Position numbers and translations under genes: made by a program. From an uncultured Granulosicoccaceae bacterium (GTDB lineage: Bacteria; Pseudomonadota; Gammaproteobacteria; Granulosicoccales; Granulosicoccaceae), in NCBI GenBank assembly GCA_938041955.1, contig CALISD010000072.1, forward strand, positions 1 to 32,451: a DNA stretch of 32,451 bases, in the 5' to 3' direction. Below, piece by piece: positions 23,601-32,451 of this stretch. The first letter of the stretch is position 1, and the number at the start of each line of letters is the position of its first letter. Under the pieces are notes generated by a model, which did no database searches, was not told the DNA's origin, and worked only from the letters and a program-made list of their open reading frames with translations.

Positions 23601-25742
23601 TTACGCTGCCTTCTTCTCACCCTCTAAGCGATCTATCATCCATTCCGCAAAAACGTCAGCGGGAAGCGGCCTGCTAATTAAGTAACCCTGGATCTCATCG
23701 CACTTCTCGGCTCGTAGAAAACCGAGTTGTTCGGCATTCTCTACACCTTCGGCAATGACTGTTAGATCGAGATTGTGGGCCAGTGTGATCATGGAGGTAA
23801 CAATGGCAGCGTCACCTGGATCAGTGGTCAGATCCTTGATGAAAGACTGATCAATTTTGAGCTTATCCACCGGTAGACGTTTTAAATAGCTAAGTGAGGA
23901 AAAACCAGTCCCGAAGTCATCAATCGATACGTGCAAGCCGAGATCTTTTAACGCCTGCAGAATAGCGATCCCTTCTTCGACGTCTTGTAATAGCAAGCTT
24001 TCGGTAAGTTCTATTTCGAGGTAAGCGGGGTTGAGGCCTGTGCTGTCCAGTGCGGTTTTGATTACCTTGGCCATGTCAGTTCGGACGAGCTGAATTGACG
24101 AGCAATTCACCGCCATGATGAATGGGGGGATGCCAGCCTCGAGCCAACTCACCATCTGCTCACAAGCGGTTTGCAACACCCATTCGCCGAGTGGAACGAT
24201 GATGCCAGTCTCTTCAGCGAGGGGAATAAAGTCTGCGGGACTCACCAGGCCGCGTTCCGGGTGTTTCCACCGAATAAGTGCTTCAAGGCCGGTGACTTCC
24301 CCGTTTTTGAGTGCAACTTTTGGCTGGTACTCTAGATGAAAGCCATTGGTTTCGAGGGTTTTTCTAAGGTCGCGTTCCAGTGCAAAGCGTTCAAGTGCCA
24401 ATTGGTGAATGCTTTGTGAGTAAAACTGGTAACCATTTCGCCCCTGTTCCTTGGCGTGGTACATGGCGACGTCAGCGTGCTTTAATAATTCTTCTGCGGT
24501 GTTTCCGTCTGCAGGAAAAATACTGATACCAATAGTGGTGGTGATTCTGACTTCGTTGCCATCCAGGATAAAGATTCTAGCCAGTTCCTTACAGATACGT
24601 CGTGCCACATAGGCGGCATCCTCCGGGCGGTCAACCTGATCAAGTAACACGACGAATTCATCGCCGCCTAATCTTGCAATGGTTTCTGTTAGTGGCTTGA
24701 CCTCAATATCATCCGGCCGTGCAACTGAATCCGTTTTTCTGACTGCATCTTTTAAGCGTGACGATACTTGTCTTAGGAGAAGGTCACCGGCGTTATGACC
24801 TAACGTATCATTTACTTGCTTAAAATGATCCAGATCAAGGAAGAGTAGCGCGAATTTATTTGAATTTTGATTACCTCTGTTTAGTGCAAGCGAGATCATA
24901 TCGTAAAGGTGTGCACGATTAGGTAATCCAGTCACCAGGTCATAGTAAGCCAGGTTGTGAATTTGTTCTTCTGCATTGGTTCTTTCAGTGATGTCTTGAA
25001 TTGTACCGACCATGTGCAGGTCAGATTCCGGTTCTGCTTCCACATGTATAATTCGCGTGTCATCTGTTTCATTGCCTGAGCGAGTGCGGAACTCAATATT
25101 AAACCGAGCGCCGTCAGTGCGCGCCCGTTCCAGTGCATTTGCAACCAGCCCACGATCGTCTTCTTGTATTGTCTCAAGGAAGTGCTCTAGATTTTCGCCC
25201 AGTGTGCTTGACTTCAATATATTTTCACATTCACCAGACCACAGGAACACGTCTGAATCAAGCATCCATTCCCAGTGTCCAAGCTTGGCTATTCTTTGTG
25301 CTTTGCCGAGTTTTATCTGACTCGCTCTCAGATCATCGGCGTTTTTGGCTGATCGCATCATGTATCGAACGCGATAAGGCAGTAAAAAGAAATTGATTGG
25401 TTTGGTGACAAAGTCTGTGGCACCAGCCTCGAATGCCTTTTGTATAGAGTCTACATCATCCAGACCGGTAATCATCAAGATGGGTACGTGCTCGCCGCCT
25501 TCGCTCTTACGTATAAGTGCACAACTATCAAAGCCGTTCATGCGAGGCATAACCACATCCATGACCACCAGGTCCGGGTTGTGCTTGTCGAACTGGTCGA
25601 TTGCCTCAAGCCCATCCTCCGCTTCAATGACGTCAAAACCAGCTGATTCTAAAGCCTCTGATGCCATCAGCAAGCCTGCCATGTCGTCATCGACAACCAG
25701 CACTTTAGGTCTGTCGTCCGTTTGATTGTCTGCTGTGGTCAT
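23601..25742 (-). CDS. REC-PAS-GGDEF-EAL cyclic-di-GMP signalling protein
   Basis: A 713-aa cytoplasmic response regulator for c-di-GMP. A receiver domain covers residues ~12-130 (phosphoacceptor Asp62 in LVVMDVVMP; acidic VDDD at 17-20; Lys in FVTKPIN). A PAS-like domain covers ~150-255 (LGHWEWMLDSDVFLWS, IQDITER). The GGDEF domain has an intact GGDEF at 359-363, and the EAL domain an intact EAL at 487-489 plus NCSSIQL, ELTES, IDDFGTGFSSLSYLK and AEGVE, so both cyclase and phosphodiesterase sites look complete. The RxxD inhibitory site (RKTD) is displaced from GGDEF by an insertion. It lies 72 bp after the HPt-containing hybrid kinase on the same strand, its likely phosphodonor. Confidence 0.94.
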   Translation of the reverse strand: MTTADNQTDDRPKVLVVDDDMAGLLMASEALESAGFDVIEAEDGLEAIDQFDKHNPDLVVMDVVMPRMNGFDSCALIRKSEGGEHVPILMITGLDDVDSIQKAFEAGATDFVTKPINFFLLPYRVRYMMRSAKNADDLRASQIKLGKAQRIAKLGHWEWMLDSDVFLWSGECENILKSSTLGENLEHFLETIQEDDRGLVANALERARTDGARFNIEFRTRSGNETDDTRIIHVEAEPESDLHMVGTIQDITERTNAEEQIHNLAYYDLVTGLPNRAHLYDMISLALNRGNQNSNKFALLFLDLDHFKQVNDTLGHNAGDLLLRQVSSRLKDAVRKTDSVARPDDIEVKPLTETIARLGGDEFVVLLDQVDRPEDAAYVARRICKELARIFILDGNEVRITTTIGISIFPADGNTAEELLKHADVAMYHAKEQGRNGYQFYSQSIHQLALERFALERDLRKTLETNGFHLEYQPKVALKNGEVTGLEALIRWKHPERGLVSPADFIPLAEETGIIVPLGEWVLQTACEQMVSWLEAGIPPFIMAVNCSSIQLVRTDMAKVIKTALDSTGLNPAYLEIELTESLLLQDVEEGIAILQALKDLGLHVSIDDFGTGFSSLSYLKRLPVDKLKIDQSFIKDLTTDPGDAAIVTSMITLAHNLDLTVIAEGVENAEQLGFLRAEKCDEIQGYLISRPLPADVFAEWMIDRLEGEKKAA

Positions 25743-25814
25743 AGCTTACAACTGCCTTCCAATGTGCGTGACATTACAACACTACTAGCTTTTGAAGAGA
25801 TGGTACTGATAGTC

Positions 25815-27884
25815 TTAGCCGTACTGTTTTATTTGATTTACTACTGATTCAAAACCACTGCAGATCATTTCTACGTCAGCGGTCGTGTTCGAAAAATCGG
25901 CATTTGTAGCGCTGGATTCAACTCGATTGCAAACTTCAGCGAGTGCCGGCGCACCAACATAAGCGCTACTTGACTTAAGCGTGTGTGCTGCCATTTTGAC
26001 TTTGTCGCTGTCGTTTGCCGCTACGCCTTCTTTAATTGCGGCGATGAGCTCTGGCGACTTTTCCATATACATATTAACGATGCGCGCAAGGATGTCTGGT
26101 TTACCGGGACGTTGCAGAGATCTAATTGCGTCAAGCGCTGTTTGATCAATTTCGATATTCATGTTGTTCTCACTAGATTTTGCAGGGGTTGTGTCCCCGT
26201 GTTCGACTGATTCTCTGTTGCAGTTTTTTGATGACGTTGATGCCCATTGATGAACAACCCGTGAAAGGTCTGTTCGATAAATTGGTTTGGTGAGGTAATC
26301 ATTCATGCCGGCGTCAAGACAAAGTTCCCTGTCTCCCTGCATAGCATTAGCTGTGAGGGCGACGATCGGAATATCCAGGTTATGGTCTCTGATGGCTTTG
26401 GTGGCGTTGAAACCGTCCATTACCGGCATTTGGCAATCCATTAAAACAAGGTCAAAGTTGTTGTCTTGTATTAGCGTGTCAACCGCCATGGCGCCGTTGT
26501 CAGCGACAACCACTTCATAGCCCATCGCTTCGAGCATGATGGTGGCAACTTCCTGATTGATAGGATCATCTTCCGTTAGAAGGATCCGGGTGGCGCGACC
26601 CGATTCAAGAAAAGGCCCATTTTGAGTGGATGACTTCGAGAGTAATTTTAATATGGCGTCGAATAGCAATGCCTGGCGGGCCGGTTTCATCATGGATTTG
26701 AGTATTCCACGCTCCTCAAGCGCCTTCGGACTGAGGTCGACCACCGATGATGTGAGCATCATGATGCGAAGGTCGTGTGAGAACTCGGCATTTTGTATGT
26801 GTTGGGCGAGTTCCAGACCGTCCATGTTCGGCATGTTCAGATCGAGAATTGCCAGTTTGAACGGCGAGTCAGCAGCGGCAGCCTGATTCAGCATTTGCAA
26901 TGCGGTTTTTCCGGAGTCAGCACTGTGAACATCAAGGTCCCACTGTTGCAGCTGTAGTTCGAGGATTTCCCGGTTGGTCTCGATGTCATCAACGATCAAC
27001 ACTTTAGTGCCGTGTAAAGTATTTTTTCCTACTTCGTTGATTGACTCATGATCACCGGTTTTTAGTTCGCAACTGAAAGTAAAGCGGGATCCTTCATCTA
27101 CTTTACTTTGAATTGTAATCTCGCCGTTCATCAACTCTGCCAGTTTGTGGGCAATTGACAAGCCCAGCCCGGTCCCGCCAAATCGTCTGGTGCTGGAATT
27201 ATCACCCTGGGCGAAAGATTTAAATATGTCGGACTGGATCTCTTGCGGGATGCCGGAGCCGGTATCTTCAACAGTAATTCTTTGATGGCCTTCCTGATGT
27301 CCGGTTTGTTGAGTAACGATCACTTCACCGTTATCAGTAAACTTGATCGCATTATCTATGAGGTGACATATGATTTGACGGATACGGAATTCGTCGCCGA
27401 TGACCGGCACCTGCAGTGAGCTCTCTGTGTTACAGGTGAGTTTAAGATTTTTGCTGGATGCCTTGTGTTCAAACTGTTGGCAAATATCCTGAATCATTTT
27501 TCCGAGGAAAAAGATGTTTTCTTCGAGTTCAACTCTATGTTGCTTTAAGCTTGAGAAATCCAGGATACCGTTTACCGTATAAAGCAAAGATTCTGTCGAG
27601 CGGGTTATAGCGTGAGTGAAGTTCGTTTGTGTGTCGTCCAGGTCTGTGCCGAGAAGAAGCTCGGTCATACCTAGAATGCCGTTCATCGGCGTTCGCAATT
27701 CGTGGCTTATATTTGCCAGAAATCGGTTCTTCAGGTTTTCAGCAACTTCGGCCTTACGGTTGGATTCCTCCAATTCATGCCTGATCTTACTATTCTCCTC
27801 AGTAAGGCGCGCAGCAGAGCGCTCTGCTGTCACTGCACGATGACTCAGCCGCTGTATTTCATTTTGTAGGTCAGATTGATTCAT
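25815..27884 (-). CDS. Soluble hybrid histidine kinase (HisKA-HATPase-REC-REC-HPt)
   Basis: A 689-aa tripartite kinase without transmembrane segments. An N-terminal coiled coil (residues ~1-52) leads to HisKA with His61 ([12 protein letters not shown]), then HATPase_c ([24 protein letters not shown]), receiver 1 ([21 protein letters not shown]), receiver 2 ([22 protein letters not shown]) and a C-terminal HPt domain with His634 in AAHTLKSSS. It resembles BarA but lacks membrane helices and a sensor domain, so input may come from a partner protein through the coiled coil. The frame is open to a TTG at 27920; I prefer the ATG at 27884, where the coiled coil begins. It precedes the GGDEF-EAL gene and is divergent from the PhnD-like gene. 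Confidence 0.92.
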   Translation of the reverse strand: MNQSDLQNEIQRLSHRAVTAERSAARLTEENSKIRHELEESNRKAEVAENLKNRFLANISHELRTPMNGILGMTELLLGTDLDDTQTNFTHAITRSTESLLYTVNGILDFSSLKQHRVELEENIFFLGKMIQDICQQFEHKASSKNLKLTCNTESSLQVPVIGDEFRIRQIICHLIDNAIKFTDNGEVIVTQQTGHQEGHQRITVEDTGSGIPQEIQSDIFKSFAQGDNSSTRRFGGTGLGLSIAHKLAELMNGEITIQSKVDEGSRFTFSCELKTGDHESINEVGKNTLHGTKVLIVDDIETNREILELQLQQWDLDVHSADSGKTALQMLNQAAAADSPFKLAILDLNMPNMDGLELAQHIQNAEFSHDLRIMMLTSSVVDLSPKALEERGILKSMMKPARQALLFDAILKLLSKSSTQNGPFLESGRATRILLTEDDPINQEVATIMLEAMGYEVVVADNGAMAVDTLIQDNNFDLVLMDCQMPVMDGFNATKAIRDHNLDIPIVALTANAMQGDRELCLDAGMNDYLTKPIYRTDLSRVVHQWASTSSKNCNRESVEHGDTTPAKSSENNMNIEIDQTALDAIRSLQRPGKPDILARIVNMYMEKSPELIAAIKEGVAANDSDKVKMAAHTLKSSSAYVGAPALAEVCNRVESSATNADFSNTTADVEMICSGFESVVNQIKQYG

Positions 27885-28074
27885 AAATGAACGATGTCGA
27901 ACTTCCCAGATGCATGACAAAGGGCTGTGTATCAGACTTCAAAAAGTAAGTGCCCCGAAAGAGAGGCAAGTCGGAAAACGGTTTAATGAATTTACGACTG
28001 TTTGGTTAAATGCTTGATAAACAGTATTCAAATGGTGATCTAAAGCCAGCAAACCTCATGTAAATACAGCTCGA

Positions 28075-29136
28075 ATGGGATATGGCTCAATAGATTCGCA
28101 AAGGTGCCGACACAGAGGGGGCGTGAGGGGTGCCAAAGATCCGGCACATATATCCAGCGCGAATACCACGTTGAGAATCGTTTTGAAAATTGGAACTAAA
28201 TTACTAAGAGCCGTGCAGGTAGCCGTGATCGGTATCGGGCTGGCTGCTGGAACCGCTAGTGCGGCGCACCGTGATGAACATGGATTGACACTTAGCTTCG
28301 GGCTTTACACTTCCAGTAAGCCATCGGCGATGGTGCGAAAGTTCAGGCCCATTGTCTCATTGCTTGAGAGAAAGATGTCGATGCGCCTGGGGGAGCCGGT
28401 ACGGATTCGCATGCAGATAGCTAAGAACTATCAGCAGGGCATAGATCACTTGAAGGTGGGAAAGGTGGATTTTTCGAGGTTTGGGCCGGCATCTTTTATA
28501 CAGGCGAAAACTGCCAACCCGGATTTGCAGATTATAGCGATTGAAAGTAAAAATCGAACTAAGGTGGTGAATGGAATAATAGCAACCGGGCTGCATAGTT
28601 CAATACGTACTCTCTCTGACTTAAAGGGCCAGTCATTTGCGTTTGGCAATGAACAATCCACTAGCGGCCGATACATGGCGCAGCAATTTCTAATGAAGCA
28701 CGGGGTTACTGCAAAAGATCTTAGCCGATATGAATATCTAGGGCGACACGATATCGTTGGAACCAAAGTCGGTGTGGGGGATTACGCGGCAGGCGCGATG
28801 GATGAGTCTACCTTTCGAAGACTGCTTGCGAACGGTGAGAAGATAAGAGAGCTTGCACGGTTTCCGGTGGTTTCCACACCGTGGATCGCGCCATCGGATA
28901 TGGATCCGGTAGTTTACAGTGCCCTGAAGATCAGTCTGCTGGAAATGAATGATGCCGAAGCGATGTTGCCACTTGAAATAAACGGGTTCATTCAGGGCAC
29001 TAACAATGACTATAAAGTAATTGCCGACTCCATGAATAGTAATCACAGGTTCTTCAGTGACGACAACAGAGAGCCGGTGGAGTGGGTGTTGGCAACGCGA
29101 AAAGACAAAAAGAAGAATGTGGCGTCCACTGAGTAA
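28075..29136 (+). CDS. PhnD-like periplasmic binding protein (phosphate/phosphonate-type), sensory
   Basis: A periplasmic binding protein of the PhnD family. The mature part starts near AHRDEHGLTLSFGLYTSSKP and has VDFSRFGPASFIQAK, LSDLKGQSFAFGNEQSTSGR and a YEYLGRHDIVGTKVGVGDYAAG segment, as in PhnD-like proteins. No permease or ATPase gene is adjacent. The signal peptide (KIGTKLLRAVQVAVIGIGL, then TASA) begins about 37 residues into the longest frame, so the true start is probably TTG at 28183 or 28171 rather than ATG at 28075; none has a strong ribosome binding site. It lies 90 bp before a membrane hybrid kinase and probably presents a ligand to it. Ligand unknown; the family binds phosphonates, phosphite and other small oxyanions. 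Confidence 0.85.
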   Translation: MGYGSIDSQRCRHRGGVRGAKDPAHISSANTTLRIVLKIGTKLLRAVQVAVIGIGLAAGTASAAHRDEHGLTLSFGLYTSSKPSAMVRKFRPIVSLLERKMSMRLGEPVRIRMQIAKNYQQGIDHLKVGKVDFSRFGPASFIQAKTANPDLQIIAIESKNRTKVVNGIIATGLHSSIRTLSDLKGQSFAFGNEQSTSGRYMAQQFLMKHGVTAKDLSRYEYLGRHDIVGTKVGVGDYAAGAMDESTFRRLLANGEKIRELARFPVVSTPWIAPSDMDPVVYSALKISLLEMNDAEAMLPLEINGFIQGTNNDYKVIADSMNSNHRFFSDDNREPVEWVLATRKDKKKNVASTE

Positions 29137-29226
29137 TCATTGGAATAAGTAGTGTGATGTATCTGACTGGCGTCTTAAATAAAAAATAATAATATCGCTA
29201 GTTGTAGCTTCGGTCGGGGATTGGTA

Positions 29227-31503
29227 ATGCCAGTAAAAATAATAAAAAAATATAAGTTGCAAAGTCTGTTGTTTATTAGTTTGACGCTGACATTTGCAAC
29301 TGTTGCGTACATAACCGGTGAGTATATGCGCACTGTGCAAACTCGCACACTCGAAGACAGTTTTCAGCGACACAGCCAGAAAACATTCAGTATGCTTTTT
29401 GCTACTTCACTTGATGCTGTCTTGAGTGAGGATCAGCCGGTGCTGGAAACCATTGTGGCGCAATCAATTGAGCTTGATGAAGATATTCACGCCCTGTCAG
29501 TGGTAAATGAATTCAATCAGGTGTTAGCGGAATGGAAGAGTAAGGAAGATATACCGGAATCATTGCAGATACCGTTTCAGCAAGATGTTGTATTTGAAGG
29601 TGAATCGTTTGGCAGCATTGCCATTATATGGAATGCCAGTACCCAGCGGAAAACGGTGCGTGCTCATGTAAATAAAATCTGGGCGTACACCATCACCGCG
29701 TTCACCATAATTGCGATCATTGTTATGTTGGTTGTCACGCGCCTGGTGATCGCCCCAATTAGGGCGATTCACTCGAAACTTGTTGAGTTGCAGGTTGACC
29801 GGCACGGTGAGCCTATTAAAGTACAGGCAGCGAGAGAGCTTGATGAACTTGCTGATACAGTAAACGAACTCGGCAACTTGATCGAGCTAAAGCTGGAGCG
29901 TGAGCAGGAGCTTGAGGAAACCTCACGGTCGAAGTCAGAGTTTCTTGCCAATATGAGCCACGAATTAAGAACGCCAATGAATGGCGTCTTGGGTATGCTT
30001 AATCTATTGAGTAAAACAGAACTGGATAGCAGTCAGAAAGATTGCGTTGAAACGGCAGTATCATCAGGTAAAAATCTACTTAGTTTGATTAACGATATTC
30101 TTGATTTCTCGAAGATAGAGGCTGGACGGCTGGAGTTTGAAGAGATAGATTTTAACTTGTTGTCTTTGGTTGAAGATACCTGCAGCGCATTGGCCACGCA
30201 GGCGCACTCGAAAAACCTGGAGCTGGTAACAGATCTTGATTTTACTATTCCATTGATGGTCAACGGTGATCCTACAAGAGTGCGTCAGGTGCTGACCAAC
30301 TTGATGGGAAATGCGATTAAGTTCACCAGTGAAGGCGAGATTGTTGTTCGTACTAAATATAGCGATGCGGCTAAAGGGTTGGTGACGTTTGAAGTCCAGG
30401 ACAGCGGAGTGGGAATCAAAGAAAGTGCTTTGGAGTCGATCTTTGACTCCTTTGCGCAAGCGGATGGCTCCACTACTCGGCGTTTCGGTGGTACCGGGCT
30501 GGGCTTGTCGATCTCAAAGCAGCTGGTTGAAGGATTGGGCGGTGAAATTAAAGTCAGTTCAGTGCCGAATAAGGGCAGTACGTTCTCGTTTACTATTGCG
30601 TTCGCGGCTTGCAAAGAAGCGGCTGAACCTAAGGTATTTAACCGGTTGGTAGGTGCTAACCTGGTGGTTCTGGACAACAACGACACAGCACGTACGTCGC
30701 TTGAGAATTGTCTTAAATTGCTGGGGGCCGAAGTCAGTGCTTATGATTCCGGTGTAAAAGGGTTAAAGCATCTGGGTGGAAAACGCGGTAAAAATCTGGA
30801 TGCAATATTGGTGTCTACAGCGCTGGCAGACATGTCGGGCGCTGACTTTATTGATACGCTATCGAAAGATCGAGACAGTGATGGTGTGAAAGTGATGTCT
30901 CTTGTGCATATGAGCAGCGCCTCCCACGGCCTGCTTGCGAATAATAATGTCAGGGTTGAGGCTCATTTGACCAAGCCGGTTAGATTAGAGTCGTTACACA
31001 GCATACTCAGTGATCTGATCAGTGGCGAAATATCCACCACTTTACAGGACGCGAAAGGAGCCACTGGAGCAGAGGATAAACCGGAAGTGGGTGGTACGGT
31101 GCTGGTGGTTGAAGACAACGAAATTAACCAACTGGTTGCGATGGGAATGCTGGAAAGTCTTGGTTATGATGTACATACCGCAGACAATGGCTTGCTTGCA
31201 CTCGAAGCACTGGAAGAGACGGTGTACGATCTCATCCTGATGGACTGTCAAATGCCTGAAATGGATGGTTACGAAGCCACGCGAAGAATCAGAGCGCATG
31301 AGAACAGAAAGGTGTCTTCAATACCGATCATAGCGCTTACGGCAAATGCCATGTCAGGAGATGCTGAAAAATGCATTGCTGCGGGTATGGACGATTATCT
31401 TTCAAAGCCATTTGAGCCAGAATTGTTTGAAGAGAAGATGATCAGCTGGACAACCAACAATACCGCTGATCAGACTGAAAGTTTGAACCGAAAAGTCGGA
31501 TAG
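29227..31503 (+). CDS. Membrane hybrid histidine kinase (HAMP-HisKA-HATPase-pseudoREC-REC)
   Basis: A 758-aa inner-membrane sensor kinase. TM1 is at about residues 11-30, a ~120-residue periplasmic domain at ~32-150, TM2 at ~153-176, HAMP at ~177-230, HisKA with His245 ([13 protein letters not shown]), and HATPase_c ([26 protein letters not shown]). The first receiver is degenerate: Ser530 stands where the phosphoacceptor Asp should be (DAILVSTALADMSG). The second receiver is intact, with Asp673 (LILMDCQMPEMDG). No HPt domain follows, so an HPt must be supplied in trans. The ATG at 29227 has GGGGA upstream; the frame also opens at TTG 29221. It follows the PhnD-like gene on the same strand. 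Confidence 0.92.
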   Translation: MPVKIIKKYKLQSLLFISLTLTFATVAYITGEYMRTVQTRTLEDSFQRHSQKTFSMLFATSLDAVLSEDQPVLETIVAQSIELDEDIHALSVVNEFNQVLAEWKSKEDIPESLQIPFQQDVVFEGESFGSIAIIWNASTQRKTVRAHVNKIWAYTITAFTIIAIIVMLVVTRLVIAPIRAIHSKLVELQVDRHGEPIKVQAARELDELADTVNELGNLIELKLEREQELEETSRSKSEFLANMSHELRTPMNGVLGMLNLLSKTELDSSQKDCVETAVSSGKNLLSLINDILDFSKIEAGRLEFEEIDFNLLSLVEDTCSALATQAHSKNLELVTDLDFTIPLMVNGDPTRVRQVLTNLMGNAIKFTSEGEIVVRTKYSDAAKGLVTFEVQDSGVGIKESALESIFDSFAQADGSTTRRFGGTGLGLSISKQLVEGLGGEIKVSSVPNKGSTFSFTIAFAACKEAAEPKVFNRLVGANLVVLDNNDTARTSLENCLKLLGAEVSAYDSGVKGLKHLGGKRGKNLDAILVSTALADMSGADFIDTLSKDRDSDGVKVMSLVHMSSASHGLLANNNVRVEAHLTKPVRLESLHSILSDLISGEISTTLQDAKGATGAEDKPEVGGTVLVVEDNEINQLVAMGMLESLGYDVHTADNGLLALEALEETVYDLILMDCQMPEMDGYEATRRIRAHENRKVSSIPIIALTANAMSGDAEKCIAAGMDDYLSKPFEPELFEEKMISWTTNNTADQTESLNRKVG

Positions 31504-31550
31504 TCAGCACTACTTAATAATCAACACCGCTCAATCAAGCGCTTCCAGGC

Positions 31551-31713
31551 TAGTGGGCTGTGCGGGATGTTCGGTAACAAACTTTTCACAGCCACAGTCG
31601 TCAGAGCAAGGCGGAAAAATGCAGGCATAGCGGGGCCTACGTCGAATTTTTCCAACGCCGCTATGGCGGCTATGGGGAAGAAAAGTGTTACCTAACTTCC
31701 AAACAGCCCACTA
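31551..31713. mobile_element. MITE-like element with terminal inverted repeats
   Basis: The ends TAGTGGGCTGT (31551-31561) and ACAGCCCACTA (31703-31713) are perfect inverted repeats. The similarity continues inward (GGTAACAAACTTTTC against GAAAAGTGTTACC), giving imperfect arms of about 35 bp. A second perfect stem, GGAAAAAT with ATTTTTCC (31613-31620 and 31646-31653), lies inside. The outer TA on each side fits the TA target duplication of IS630/Tc1-type transposition. There is no coding capacity, so movement would need a transposase in trans. The right end contains the LysR stop codon. Confidence 0.6.
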
Positions 31714-32451
31714 TCGTTCCTGGCAAATCCATTGGATAAAATTTTCCACTGCCGGATTGTCGCTGATCATGAGACCGTTGTAGGCCAGAAAATATCCATA
31801 CTCGGTGAGTTCTGTGTCACTTAAACGGAATAACTTTCCGCGATCAATTTCATCGGCGACAAGCTCATCGTTCAGTGCAATACCCTGGCCATCAAGTACA
31901 GCCTGGACTCTTACGTTTGGATCAGGAATGATGAGCGTGTCAGCACGCGGCGGACGTTTTAAACCCGCAACCTCAAACCATTCACTCCACGCGTTGCTGT
32001 CATCCCGGTCACGCAATAGCGTAAGCGCGGCAAAGGCTTTTTCAGCGCCCTTCTGATTTACCTTTTCAAAAGCAGCTGCATTTCCAGTTGGCCACGCCGG
32101 GCAGTTAAACAGTTTTATAATCTCACAGTCGCGCCATTTTCCATTGCCCCACCGGACCGCGATATCAACTTCCTGTCCCGCAAAATTCACTAAATCAATC
32201 ATCGGTTGAATACGCAGCCTGATCAACGGATACGCCTGCATAAATCCCGTTAACCGCGGAGATAACCAGCGTGCGGCAAAGTAACTGGTCACGCCAATCG
32301 TCAGGGATTGCTGCGTCTCACTCTTTAGATACTCCAGTCTGTGTTCGATTTTCTGAAATGCGCTTTCAGCCGTCGTCAATAACTCACGGCCCTTCGCAGA
32401 GAGATTGATTCCCCGCGCATGGCGATTAAACACCGAAAACCCCAGTTCAGT
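31711..32451 (-). CDS. LysR-family transcriptional regulator, N-terminus outside window
   Basis: The C-terminal ~246 residues of a LysR regulator; the gene continues beyond the window end. Before the first Met-like codon the frame continues as TELGFSVFNRHARGINLSAK, the linker typically following the helix-turn-helix (LG..LF.R..RG..LT..G). The effector domain follows (TIGVTSYFAARWLSPRLTGF, PLIRLRIQPMIDLVNF, EVDIAVRWGNG), which is closest to GcvA-like members. The stop codon lies in the terminal repeat of the MITE-like element; the C-terminus (NFIQWICQER) looks normal in length. The target genes are outside this window or unknown. Confidence 0.9.
   Translation of the reverse strand, partial: TELGFSVFNRHARGINLSAKGRELLTTAESAFQKIEHRLEYLKSETQQSLTIGVTSYFAARWLSPRLTGFMQAYPLIRLRIQPMIDLVNFAGQEVDIAVRWGNGKWRDCEIIKLFNCPAWPTGNAAAFEKVNQKGAEKAFAALTLLRDRDDSNAWSEWFEVAGLKRPPRADTLIIPDPNVRVQAVLDGQGIALNDELVADEIDRGKLFRLSDTELTEYGYFLAYNGLMISDNPAVENFIQWICQER

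Noticed and set aside
27885..28074. Possible riboswitch or small RNA in the gap between the kinase and PhnD-like genes
   Set aside because: I looked for a c-di-GMP riboswitch-like structure because of the neighbouring c-di-GMP gene, but found neither its conserved core nor a stable paired region. The gap probably holds only the two divergent promoters.
25815..31503. Idea that the two hybrid kinases arose by recent local duplication
   Set aside because: They share family motifs, but differ in membrane anchoring, HAMP and HPt domains and in receiver sequences, so recent duplication is not supported.

Overview
The window looks like a chromosomal segment of a free-living, probably marine, gammaproteobacterium. 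This rests on the gene content: an RND/MMPL exporter paired with a LolA-like protein and an outer-membrane barrel, BarA-like hybrid kinases, a GGDEF/EAL protein and a GcvA-like LysR. I cannot place it to genus. The sugar-transport block resembles arrangements I associate with alphaproteobacteria, so it may have been shared between the classes.

Layout. (1) 1-2071: a truncated antibiotic-biosynthesis-monooxygenase-fold gene and a class II aldolase (minus strand), divergent from a ketopantoate-reductase-like gene. (2) 2210-4166: a 1-Cys peroxiredoxin, a 364-bp gap with a dispersed repeat, and an endonuclease/exonuclease/phosphatase-fold lipoprotein. (3) 4216-14962: a complete catabolic locus. 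A LacI-type repressor is divergent from a long operon encoding a sugar-binding protein, two permeases, a 62-residue two-helix membrane protein, two different ATPases, a DhaK-DhaL fusion kinase, a TIM-barrel isomerase and a Gfo/Idh/MocA dehydrogenase. A TTGACA-N17-TACGAT promoter whose spacer is almost entirely an 18-bp perfect palindrome lies in the divergent region. (4) 15118-20040 (minus): RND/MMPL exporter, LolA-like periplasmic protein, beta-barrel and an unrecognised 149-aa protein, probably a lipid or hydrophobe conduit across the envelope. (5) 20199-23301 (minus): an HxlR regulator with four 7-bp tandem repeats at its promoter, then a [2Fe-2S] subunit and a Tat-exported molybdopterin subunit of an isoquinoline-oxidoreductase-type dehydrogenase. 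(6) 23601-31503: a signalling island. A soluble hybrid kinase with HPt and a REC-PAS-GGDEF-EAL protein are on the minus strand. Divergent from them are a PhnD-like periplasmic binding protein without permeases and a membrane hybrid kinase that lacks an HPt. (7) 31551-31713: a 163-bp MITE-like element, followed by the 3' part of a LysR regulator running off the window.

How the genes may work together (inference). In block 3 the transporter imports a sugar or polyol. The dehydrogenase and isomerase would turn it into a ketose that the DAK-family kinase phosphorylates, and the LacI protein senses the substrate and controls the promoter. In block 6 the PhnD-like protein may present a ligand to the membrane kinase. 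Phosphate could then pass through the HPt of the soluble kinase to the receiver of the c-di-GMP enzyme. The strongest candidates for something undescribed are the block 3 pathway with its embedded small membrane protein, the four-gene envelope system, and the binding-protein-to-c-di-GMP island. No tRNA, rRNA, CRISPR array or intact transposase was seen.
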